The notes beneath the pieces were generated by a model that saw only the letters and a list, made by a program, of their open reading frames with translations, did not search any database and was not told the DNA's origin. From the NCBI GenBank assembly GCA_947468085.1, contig CANIKY010000007.1, positions 1 to 51,016 of the forward strand: 51,016 nt of DNA, read 5' to 3'. Positions 23,872 to 30,594 of the stretch are shown in pieces (within the stretch, counting starts at the first letter, position 1; each line of letters starts with the position of its first letter). The position numbers and the translations under genes are program-made. The stretch comes from Paracoccaceae bacterium (GTDB lineage Bacteria > Pseudomonadota > Alphaproteobacteria > Rhodobacterales > Rhodobacteraceae).

Positions 23872-25364
23872 GCCACAGCCCCGATCATATAGGTGCCGAT
23901 CTTGGCCACCGAGGTCGCCGCCACCTCCACCGAGGGCGACAGGCGCCCCTTATGCAGCACCTGCAAGCGGTCGCAGATTTCAAACAACTCGTCGATCTCT
24001 TCCGAGATGACCACAATCGCCGCCCCTGCATTGCGCATGGCCACCAACCGCTGGCGGATGTCAGCGGCGGCACCAATATCCACGCCCCAGGTGGGTTGGG
24101 CTACCAAAAGCACCGACGGCTCTAGCATCATCTCGCGCCCCATGATGAACTTTTGCAGATTGCCCCCCGAAAGGGACCCCGCCTCGGCCTGCGGACCGGA
24201 GGTGCGCACATCAAAGCGGGCGATGCAGTCGGCGGTAAAGGCGCGCTCAAGCTTGCGGTTGATAAAGCCGTTTTTCACCAGCCCGCGGGAATGAGCGGTG
24301 AGCAGCGCATTGTCGGCCAAAGACATATCCGGCACAGCGCCGCGCCCCAGCCTGTCTTCGGGCACAAAGGCCAGCCCGCGCTGCCTGCGCGCCGCAGCGC
24401 CTAAATCGCCCACGGGTTGGCCCATTAACATCACGGCCTTACCGCCTGATTTCAAAGCAATCTCGCCCGAGATCAGCGCTGCCAATTCTTGCTGGCCATT
24501 GCCCGAAATACCCGCAATGCCCAGAATTTCCCCGCCCCGAACAGACAGCGACACATCTGTCAGCGACACGCCAAAAGGATCATCATTGGCAAAGGTCAGG
24601 TTCGAAAGCGCCAGCCGCTCCTCTCCCAGCCCATGCGGGGTGGGATGCACCGGTGGCGGCATCGGGCGGCCGATCATCAAGGTGGCCAGGTCATGCGCCG
24701 TGCCTTGGCGCGGGTCCAGCCGTGCCGTCACACGGCCTTGGCGCAGGATCGTGGCGGTGTCGCAAAGCTCTCGGATTTCTTCCAGCTTGTGGCTGATGAA
24801 CAAAATCGCCATGCCCTTGGCCCGCAGCGCGCGCAGCGTATCAAACAGCAGCGCCACCGATTGTGGCGGTAAGACCGAGGTTGGTTCATCTAATATCAGC
24901 AACGCAGGGTTTAACAGCAGGCAGCGAATGATCTCTACCCTTTGGCGTTCCCCCACCGACAAGGCATGCACCATGGCCTGTGGGTCAACCGACAAGCCAA
25001 AAGCAGCGCCCAGATCGCGGATGCGCGCGGCCAGTTCGCCTTTCGATCCCGGCACGATCAGCGCCATGTTTTGCACGACACTAAGTGTTTCAAACAGCGA
25101 GAAGTGCTGAAACACCATCCCGATCCCCAAGCGGCGCGCATCAGACGGGCTGGACAGGGTAACCGCTTGGCCTTGCCAAAGCACCTGCCCCTCATCGGGG
25201 CGTTCCACCCCGTAGATCAGCTTCATCAGCGTGGATTTGCCAGCACCGTTTTCGCCCAAGATCGCATGAATAGATCCGGCATCGACCGAAAGATCGATGC
25301 CGGCATTGGCTTGTACCCCGCCGTAGCGTTTCGAGACGCCAGAAAGCTGCAACAGCGGGGCCAT
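23868..25364 (-). CDS. BMP-type ABC transporter ATPase with two nucleotide-binding domains
   Basis: 498 residues with two fused ABC domains. Domain 1: Walker A ILGENGAGKSTLMKLIYG, signature LSVGERQRVEIIRCL, Walker B LLILDEPTSVL. Domain 2, from about residue 255: degenerate Walker A IAGISGNGQQELAALISG, signature LSGGNLQKFIMGREM, Walker B VLLVAQPTWGVD. A degenerate second site is normal for sugar- and nucleoside-type double ATPases. It powers the two permeases downstream. Its ATG lies 9 nt after the binding-protein stop. Confidence 0.92.
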   Translation of the reverse strand: MAPLLQLSGVSKRYGGVQANAGIDLSVDAGSIHAILGENGAGKSTLMKLIYGVERPDEGQVLWQGQAVTLSSPSDARRLGIGMVFQHFSLFETLSVVQNMALIVPGSKGELAARIRDLGAAFGLSVDPQAMVHALSVGERQRVEIIRCLLLNPALLILDEPTSVLPPQSVALLFDTLRALRAKGMAILFISHKLEEIRELCDTATILRQGRVTARLDPRQGTAHDLATLMIGRPMPPPVHPTPHGLGEERLALSNLTFANDDPFGVSLTDVSLSVRGGEILGIAGISGNGQQELAALISGEIALKSGGKAVMLMGQPVGDLGAAARRQRGLAFVPEDRLGRGAVPDMSLADNALLTAHSRGLVKNGFINRKLERAFTADCIARFDVRTSGPQAEAGSLSGGNLQKFIMGREMMLEPSVLLVAQPTWGVDIGAAADIRQRLVAMRNAGAAIVVISEEIDELFEICDRLQVLHKGRLSPSVEVAATSVAKIGTYMIGAVA

Positions 25365-25373
25365 AGGAACCTC

Positions 25374-26462
25374 TTACTTCGGCAAGGGCGTGGTGACGCC
25401 CTTCACATGCCAATCCATCGACAAGATCATATCGTCGCCCAAGGTGACGCCCGCTGCAACCTGCTCTGCGCCGTCTTGGTTGGTGATCGGGCCGGTGAAG
25501 GGCGAGAAGGCGCCCGATTCAATGGCAGCTTCCGTCTCGGTGATCTTGGCCACGATGTCGGCGGGGATATCGGGGTTCCAATCGGCGACAAAGACGCATT
25601 TCTCGGCCATGCTTAGCCAAGCCGAGGCGCCTGCAAAGGTGCCCGCCAGATGCGCCTCAACCGATTGCAAGAAGTAGGGGGCCCAATCGGTGCCGACCAC
25701 GCCCAGATACTTCGTTGGCGCATAGGTCTTCATCGACGAATTGAGGTTAAAGGCGTAAACCCCCGCCTCTTCCGCCGTCTGGATCACCGAAGGCGTGTCT
25801 TGTGCGTTCGAGAAGATCACATCCACGCCTTGCGAAATCAACGCCTTAGCCGCTTGCTGTTCGGAAGCCGGATCGAACCACGAATTCACCCAAACAACCG
25901 AGACTTCAATCGCAGGGTCCACCGATTGCGCGCCCAAGGTGAACGCATTGATCGAGGTGATCAGTTCAGGAATGGCAAAAGCCCCGACGCAGCCCAGTTT
26001 CTTGGATTTGGTCAGCGCAGCCGCCGCCATGCCCATCAGATAAGTGCCCTGATAATAGCGCGCGCCAAAGGGCGAGAAGTTGTCGGCCGTCTTGTAGCCC
26101 GAAGCGTGCAAAATTGACATATCGGGCCGCGACTTGGCCAGCTTTAGCCCGCCTTCCATATAGCCAAAAGAGCCCAAGATCAGGAACGTGGTGCCGTCGG
26201 CTGCGGTCTTGTTCATGATGCGGTCGGCATCGGGGCCTTCGGCGATGTTTTCCAACAGGGTCACTTTGACCTTGTCGCCATATTTCGCCTCTAGCGCCTT
26301 GGTGCCCAGTTCCAGCGTATGCGACCAACCCACATCGGCTGCGGGCGAGGGCACGATCAGCGCCACGTTCAGCACATCGTCAGCAAAAGCTGGCACAGGC
26401 AGCGCAAGGGCTGTGCTGGCGGCGAGGGTGGATTTTAGAAAGCTGCGGCGGTTTAAGGACAT
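25374..26462 (-). CDS. BMP-family periplasmic substrate-binding protein
   Basis: 362 residues. The N-terminus MSLNRRSFLKSTLAASTALA is a twin-arginine type signal (RRSFLK) ending near VPAFA. The mature protein has LNVALIVPSPAADVGWSHTL and later IFSNAQDTPSVIQTAEEAGV, typical of the basic membrane protein family. BMP proteins bind nucleosides, purines or related heterocycles such as riboflavin. Position between the amidohydrolase gene and the ATPase gene supports a purine-like ligand, but the ligand is inferred. A ribosome site GGAG lies before the ATG. A G-rich repeat separates it from the upstream amidohydrolase gene. Confidence 0.9.
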   Translation of the reverse strand: MSLNRRSFLKSTLAASTALALPVPAFADDVLNVALIVPSPAADVGWSHTLELGTKALEAKYGDKVKVTLLENIAEGPDADRIMNKTAADGTTFLILGSFGYMEGGLKLAKSRPDMSILHASGYKTADNFSPFGARYYQGTYLMGMAAAALTKSKKLGCVGAFAIPELITSINAFTLGAQSVDPAIEVSVVWVNSWFDPASEQQAAKALISQGVDVIFSNAQDTPSVIQTAEEAGVYAFNLNSSMKTYAPTKYLGVVGTDWAPYFLQSVEAHLAGTFAGASAWLSMAEKCVFVADWNPDIPADIVAKITETEAAIESGAFSPFTGPITNQDGAEQVAAGVTLGDDMILSMDWHVKGVTTPLPK

Positions 26463-26476
26463 GGTCTTCTCCGTTC

Positions 26477-26529
26477 AGGGTTAAGGGGTGGGTTAAGGGT
26501 TGGGTCAGGGTTAAGGGTTAGGTCAGGGT
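26477..26529. repeat. Telomere-like GGGTTAAGGG repeat
   Basis: The plus strand carries seven or more G-runs spaced by TTAA, TT, TCA or TTA, for example GGGTTAAGGGGTGGGTTAAG at 26478-26497. The minus strand, which is the mRNA sense here, reads as repeated CCCTTAACC. It fills the gap between the amidohydrolase stop at 26518 and the binding-protein start at 26462, and overlaps the last few codons of the former. Confidence 0.75.
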
Positions 26530-27888
26530 GCGGTGCAGGGCCTCTTCGGCTTGGGCAAACAACTGCCCTTCATCAAGGCCGGGGAAAGCGCCGTTTTGCC
26601 AAAGGATGCGGCCATTGGCCATCGTCAGGTCAGTGGGGGCACCCACGCCCACTTTGGCGATCAGGCTGACGGGGTCATGGCGGGTGCCGACATAGTCCAG
26701 CTTGCGGGTGTCGATGGCGAACAGATCAGCCGCCTTGCCCACTGCCAAACTGCCCAGATCACGCCGCCCCAAAAGATCAGCCCCGCCTTGGGTGGCATAG
26801 TGCAGGAATTGGGCAGGCTCCGGCACGGGATGTTTGCGCCCCGAGGCCACCAAGCATTGCAACATATAAGCCGAATGAATGCAGTGCATCAGGTTGGAAT
26901 TGTCATTCGACGCAGCCCCATCCACCCCCAGCCCGATGCGCAGCCCCAAGGCCTGCATGGCGGGAATATCGGTGACTTCTGCCCCCACCAGATAAACCGG
27001 TTCAGGGCAATGCGACACGCCTGTGTTGGTCGCGGCAAGTTGCGCCAGTTCGCTATGGGTTAACTCCCACGCATGGGCATAAAACGTGTCTGGGCCGCAA
27101 AAGCCCATCTCTTGCAGATAATCGACTGTGCGCTTTCCCGTGCGGGCCTGCATCACGGGGCTTTCGCCTTCGCCCACATGGGAATGCAGGAAAACGCCCT
27201 TATCGCGCGCCAAGCGCACCGATTCGACAAAGGTGTCGCGGTAGCAATTCACCGGTTGGCAGGGCGATATCACCACCTGCCGCAGGCTAAAGTCGCCCGC
27301 ATCGTGGTACTGATCAATCAGCCTTTCGCAATCGGCCAGAAAACCATCGGTGGTTTCCAGCATCTCGTCGGGGATGGTGGAGCCTTCGCTTTTGGGCAGC
27401 GTATTGCCGCCCCGCCCCGCATGAAACCGCAGCCCAAACAGATCGGCCGCTTCAAACTGGCGGTCAACGATGCGCGATCCGGCATGGCGGGGGAAGTTGT
27501 ATTGATGGTCAAAGGCCGTGGTGCAGCCGTGTTTGATCAGTTCGGCCATAGCCACGACGGAAGAGTGGTAAAAGCATTCTTCCGTCAAGCGGGCAAAGAT
27601 CGGATAGATCCGGTCCAGCCATTGCAGCACGGAAAGCTTGGTCCAATCCAGATCGGCGCGGTTTCGCACGAAGGTTTGGAAGAAATGGTGATGGGTGTTG
27701 ATCAGGCCCGGATAAACAAACCACCCGCTGGCGTCGATCACTTGGGTGCCTGCTGGCAGCGGGCCTGCCGACAGGTTGGGGCCAATGGCGGCAATCGCAG
27801 GCCCTTGGATCAAGATATCCTGACCCCGCAGCACCGGCAGATGGGCCGAGCGCACAATCGCCGCACAAGATTTCAGCAAATATCCCAT
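26518..27888 (-). CDS. Amidohydrolase, 8-oxoguanine deaminase / AtzB-like
   Basis: 456 residues of the COG0402 aminohydrolase group. Metal ligands: H66 and H68 in LINTHHHFFQTF, a His in FLHSHVGEGESP, a His in FYAHAWELTHSE, and the Asp in LGVDGAASNDNSNLMHCIHS. The HHHFxQT pattern matches 8-oxoguanine deaminases of the PA0142 type; sister enzymes deaminate isoxanthopterin, guanine or triazines. The reaction is hydrolytic removal of an exocyclic amino group from a purine-like ring in the cytosol. The ATG overlaps the stop of the GST-like gene by one base (TGATG). Clustered with a demethylase-like system and a BMP transporter, it may act on a methylated guanine or 8-oxopurine. The substrate is not proven. 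Confidence 0.85.
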   Translation of the reverse strand: MGYLLKSCAAIVRSAHLPVLRGQDILIQGPAIAAIGPNLSAGPLPAGTQVIDASGWFVYPGLINTHHHFFQTFVRNRADLDWTKLSVLQWLDRIYPIFARLTEECFYHSSVVAMAELIKHGCTTAFDHQYNFPRHAGSRIVDRQFEAADLFGLRFHAGRGGNTLPKSEGSTIPDEMLETTDGFLADCERLIDQYHDAGDFSLRQVVISPCQPVNCYRDTFVESVRLARDKGVFLHSHVGEGESPVMQARTGKRTVDYLQEMGFCGPDTFYAHAWELTHSELAQLAATNTGVSHCPEPVYLVGAEVTDIPAMQALGLRIGLGVDGAASNDNSNLMHCIHSAYMLQCLVASGRKHPVPEPAQFLHYATQGGADLLGRRDLGSLAVGKAADLFAIDTRKLDYVGTRHDPVSLIAKVGVGAPTDLTMANGRILWQNGAFPGLDEGQLFAQAEEALHRTLT

Positions 27889-28538
27889 CAGACAACCTCA
27901 GGCGCGGGGTGCAATTCGTGCAGGCGGTGAATGCCGGGCATTTCGACAAAGCGGTCAAGTGCGCGGACGGCGCGGGTCCATAGGCGAACGGACGGATAGG
28001 CATCAAGGCTAACACCGCCGTCTTGGGACAGCGCCACATTGGGAAAGCAGGCGATGTCAGCGATGGAGGGGGCATCGCCCACCAACCAAACCCCGCCCGC
28101 AAAGCGCCGCTCGCTTAGGGCGGCTTCCAATTCGCGCAGCGCCGCATGGCCTTGGGCGCGCCATGCGTCGATATTGCCTTCGTACAGCAACATATCATGC
28201 AGCCTTGCCATGCCCAAGCTGGCGGCCAAGCGGCCCGAAAAGGCCAGCCAGTGCTGCACTTGGGCGGCGGATTTGGGGTCTGAGGGCGCCAGCCAGTCAC
28301 GCCCCAAAAGCTGCGCCAGATAGACCAGCATCGCGGTGCTTTCGGTCAGGATCAAATCGCCATCCACCAGCACCGGCAGCGTGCCCGCCGGATTAAGCCG
28401 CGCAAATTCCACCGATTTATGCGCCCGACCGGGGTGAAAATCCACCGCCTCATGCTTTAGCTTAACACCCAGCAAAGCCGCCATCAGGCGGATTTTGTAG
28501 CAACTGGCACTCAGCACATAATCATACAGCCGGATCAT
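27888..28538 (-). CDS. GST-like protein, possible NdmE-type oxygenase partner
   Basis: 216 residues with a thioredoxin-like N-terminal domain (MIRLYDYVLSASCYKIRLMA, then LNPAGTLPVLVDGDLILTES with the cis-Pro and the ES glutathione pair) and an all-helical C-terminal domain (WLVGDAPSIADIACFPNVAL). This is a complete GST fold. The start at 28538 overlaps the oxygenase stop (ATGA), and the stop overlaps the amidohydrolase start. A GST-like protein next to a Rieske-less oxygenase mirrors NdmE, which I recall as a structural partner in the 7-methylxanthine demethylase. A catalytic role, such as trapping formaldehyde or another electrophile with glutathione, is the alternative. Confidence 0.85.
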   Translation of the reverse strand: MIRLYDYVLSASCYKIRLMAALLGVKLKHEAVDFHPGRAHKSVEFARLNPAGTLPVLVDGDLILTESTAMLVYLAQLLGRDWLAPSDPKSAAQVQHWLAFSGRLAASLGMARLHDMLLYEGNIDAWRAQGHAALRELEAALSERRFAGGVWLVGDAPSIADIACFPNVALSQDGGVSLDAYPSVRLWTRAVRALDRFVEMPGIHRLHELHPAPEVV

Positions 28539-29377
28539 GCCGCCACCATCTGCGCGCCGTAGGTTAGACCGCGTTTCTTCAGCCACCGCCGATAGGCGAT
28601 AGAGGTGAGGTCGGCTTGGGTTGGAACCTCCATCCCCGGATCCAGCGGCAGCAGGCGGGGGATCTGGTTTTCAAGAATGGATCGGTCCTGCAGGAAGATC
28701 ATTTGCTGAAAGGCGATCAGTTCGGCTTGTGGGGTCGTGTCATCATAAAGCGCCATCCACGGCCAGACATCGCACAACTCTTCACTTAAGGGCTGCACGA
28801 AAATGCCGATCACATCCCAAGCATCGGGCCGCGCAGGGCAGGTTTTATACAGCACCGCCGCGGTGGGCGCGGGCACGCGGTACATATATTGCGTCACAAT
28901 CCCGCCCTCGGCCGATTTGGCGGCTTGGGGCTGGTAAAAGGTGACTTTGGTCGCCCAAACCTCGTCGCTGTCTGCGCGGATATTCACCTCGTAGCGGTTC
29001 ACTTCGGTGTGGGGTTCAGCGCCCAAAACATCGGTGTGGACAAAGGGAAAATGGGCGATATCCAAAAAGTTTTCAACCGCGCGCAAGGGCGAGCATTTGA
29101 CCCGCACCACCCCCACATCCACCAAGCGGCGGCCTGTTTCCAAGGCTTCGGGAATGGGGAAAAGCGGATGCGCTGGCGTGCCCGGGCAGGCCCAGACATG
29201 GCCGAAGGCCTCGGTCACGCGCAAAGCGCCGCCCTGCCCTGTCACGACGATGGCACAGTCTTGCACCTCAACCGTGATCGGATCGCCCAAAAGCTGCGTC
29301 AGGCGCCGCTGCCCCGCACGGATTTGGGAAGCCATGGCGACAGGATACCATTCGTTCAAAACCTGAGGCGCGATCAT
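28535..29377 (-). CDS. Non-haem iron oxygenase subunit without a Rieske domain (NdmC-like)
   Basis: 280 residues. The N-terminus MIAPQVLNEWYPVAMASQIR and QLLGDPITVEVQD resembles the start of vanillate/caffeine demethylase oxygenases, but the CxH...CxxH Rieske segment that should follow is missing. The catalytic domain is intact: bridging D106 and iron-ligand candidates H109 and H114 in ENFLDIAHFPFVHTD, and the third ligand candidate D231 in FLQDRSILENQ. A Rieske protein is encoded immediately upstream with a 4-nt ATGA overlap, so the two must act as a split Rieske oxygenase. The ATG at 29377 has GGGGAC upstream. An oxidative N- or O-demethylase is the best reading; a ring hydroxylase is possible. 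Confidence 0.8.
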   Translation of the reverse strand: MIAPQVLNEWYPVAMASQIRAGQRRLTQLLGDPITVEVQDCAIVVTGQGGALRVTEAFGHVWACPGTPAHPLFPIPEALETGRRLVDVGVVRVKCSPLRAVENFLDIAHFPFVHTDVLGAEPHTEVNRYEVNIRADSDEVWATKVTFYQPQAAKSAEGGIVTQYMYRVPAPTAAVLYKTCPARPDAWDVIGIFVQPLSEELCDVWPWMALYDDTTPQAELIAFQQMIFLQDRSILENQIPRLLPLDPGMEVPTQADLTSIAYRRWLKKRGLTYGAQMVAA

Positions 29378-30000
29378 GCTGTCCCCTTTCTTTCCGCGCG
29401 GCGGCGCAAGTCTTCCAGCCAGCGCGAGGCGGCGATGCGATCCGCCCCCACTGCGCACAAGGCGTGCAGCGTCAGGCCCGAAGCGCCGTGTTGCACCAAA
29501 AGGCAGACCTCACACGCCTGCCCTGCGATCTGCACCAACCCGCGTAATGTATCTTCACCAGACAACGCCGGTTCCACCAAAAGCACTGCGGCGACATCGC
29601 AGGTCAGGCTGATACTGCGCAAAGGCTGCAATCCGCGCAACGCCGTAGGCGCACCCAAAGTATCCGCAGGGGCGACCCAGATCACGCCGTCTTGTTCGAC
29701 ACAGGCAAAAACCGCAACGCGGATGGTGGCTGGCGGGGTCAGCGCGGGATGGGCGGGGATATGTTTGCATCCACCCTCAGCACCATAGACCCAACCGTGA
29801 TAGATGCAGGCCAAAGTCTCACCGCGCACAAATCCGTGCGACAGGCGCATGCCGCGGTGCGGGCAGCGGTCGTTCCAGGCTTGTAAGCGCCCCGTGGCAC
29901 TGCGCCAAACAGCAAGATCCTGACCCTGCCAATGGCCGGCCATAGCCACTGCCTTTGGCAGATCCTGTGACAGGCCAGTGGCTGTCCAACGCGGTGTCAT
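29374..30000 (-). CDS. Stand-alone Rieske [2Fe-2S] protein, electron donor to the oxygenase
   Basis: 208 residues. The cluster ligands are clear: C46 and H48 in NDRCPHRGMRLSHG, and C65 and H68 in LACIYHGWVYG. The surrounding sequence is that of oxygenase-type rather than ferredoxin-type Rieske domains. After about residue 110 comes an extra domain of about 100 residues that I do not recognise (SISLTCDVAAVLLVEPALSG onwards); it may replace contacts normally made within a fused oxygenase. No reductase domain is present, so an unlinked ferredoxin or reductase must feed it. GAGGGAG lies ahead of the ATG at 30000. Its stop overlaps the start of the catalytic subunit. Confidence 0.88.
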   Translation of the reverse strand: MTPRWTATGLSQDLPKAVAMAGHWQGQDLAVWRSATGRLQAWNDRCPHRGMRLSHGFVRGETLACIYHGWVYGAEGGCKHIPAHPALTPPATIRVAVFACVEQDGVIWVAPADTLGAPTALRGLQPLRSISLTCDVAAVLLVEPALSGEDTLRGLVQIAGQACEVCLLVQHGASGLTLHALCAVGADRIAASRWLEDLRRRAERKGTA

Positions 30001-30131
30001 GCAAACTCCCTCACTCACGGCGCAGTCTTTCGGCTTGGCACGCCCTGCTCCAGCCTTGCGGGGGCAAAAGCAGATGGCAGGCGGCGCACATGCCTAAGAA
30101 TGTGGCACTTCGTTGGGAAGTTGAACATGTT

Positions 30132-30428
30132 TCAGGCAAGGGGTGAAGAGAATTCCGCATCAAGCGGATCGTTTGCCCTAAAGCGATCTACCTGATCCAC
30201 CCATACCTCTTGCGGACCTAGGCTACAGGCCAAGGCCATAGCGTCCAACAAATCGGGCGGGCCAGAGACGATCATCTCAAGGCGGGCAGCATTTTGCCCC
30301 AAAAGCCGCAGCCCCAAACCCAATCGCCCCGCGTGCCGCCTGATCCACACGGGAAAGACCCCAGACCCCACCTGCCCACAAAGGGCGAAGTGTTCGCTAA
30401 CATACGGCAGAGGCAGCGCGGCTTGCAT
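30132..30428 (-). CDS. Small acylphosphatase-like protein
   Basis: 98 residues: MQAALPLPYVSEHFALCGQV, then GSGVFPVWIRRHAGRLGLGL, RLLGQNAARLEMIVSGPPDL and CSLGPQEVWVDQVDRF. The strand-helix pattern and the landmarks G-V-F, A-x-x-x-G-L, N, V-x-G-P and L-G-P fit the acylphosphatase fold. The catalytic Arg expected directly after GVF-(F/Y) is displaced (GVFPVWIRR), so activity is doubtful. It is 131 bp upstream of the Rieske gene on the same strand and may be the first gene of the cluster. The function in this context is unknown. Confidence 0.6.
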   Translation of the reverse strand: MQAALPLPYVSEHFALCGQVGSGVFPVWIRRHAGRLGLGLRLLGQNAARLEMIVSGPPDLLDAMALACSLGPQEVWVDQVDRFRANDPLDAEFSSPLA

Positions 30429-30436
30429 TGAGATTG

Positions 30437-30495
30437 GCCTTGGATGGACAGAAGGTATCTTTGCTGGATTTCGCGGCATTGACCACCCAAAAGGC
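30437..30495 (-). promoter_or_regulatory. Leader hairpin before the acylphosphatase-like gene
   Basis: On the minus strand GCCTT-TT-GGGTGG (30495-30483) can pair with CCATCC-AAGGC (30447-30437), giving about 11 bp with a small bulge and one G-U. The 3' arm contains AAGG, the only plausible ribosome-binding sequence for the ATG at 30428, nine bases before it. Such pairing could control translation. Confidence 0.3.
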
Positions 30496-30543
30496 GCCCA
30501 AAGCCTATCTATGTCACCCAAGCCTTACGCAAGCGACACGCGC

Positions 30544-30561
30544 CTGTCATTTGGCTCTGCT
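30544..30561 (+). promoter_or_regulatory. Possible Pho box upstream of the phosphodiester operon
   Basis: CTGTCAT (30544-30550), a 4-bp spacer and CTCTGCT (30555-30561) resemble the 7-4-7 direct repeat of PhoB sites; the first half is perfect, the second matches at four of seven bases. It lies 34 bp before the first gene of the isomerase-phosphodiesterase-ugp unit, and TATCCT or GATAGA could serve as -10. Confidence 0.35.
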
Positions 30562-30594
30562 ATCCTGATAGAAGATTCATTTTAGGAGAGTGAC

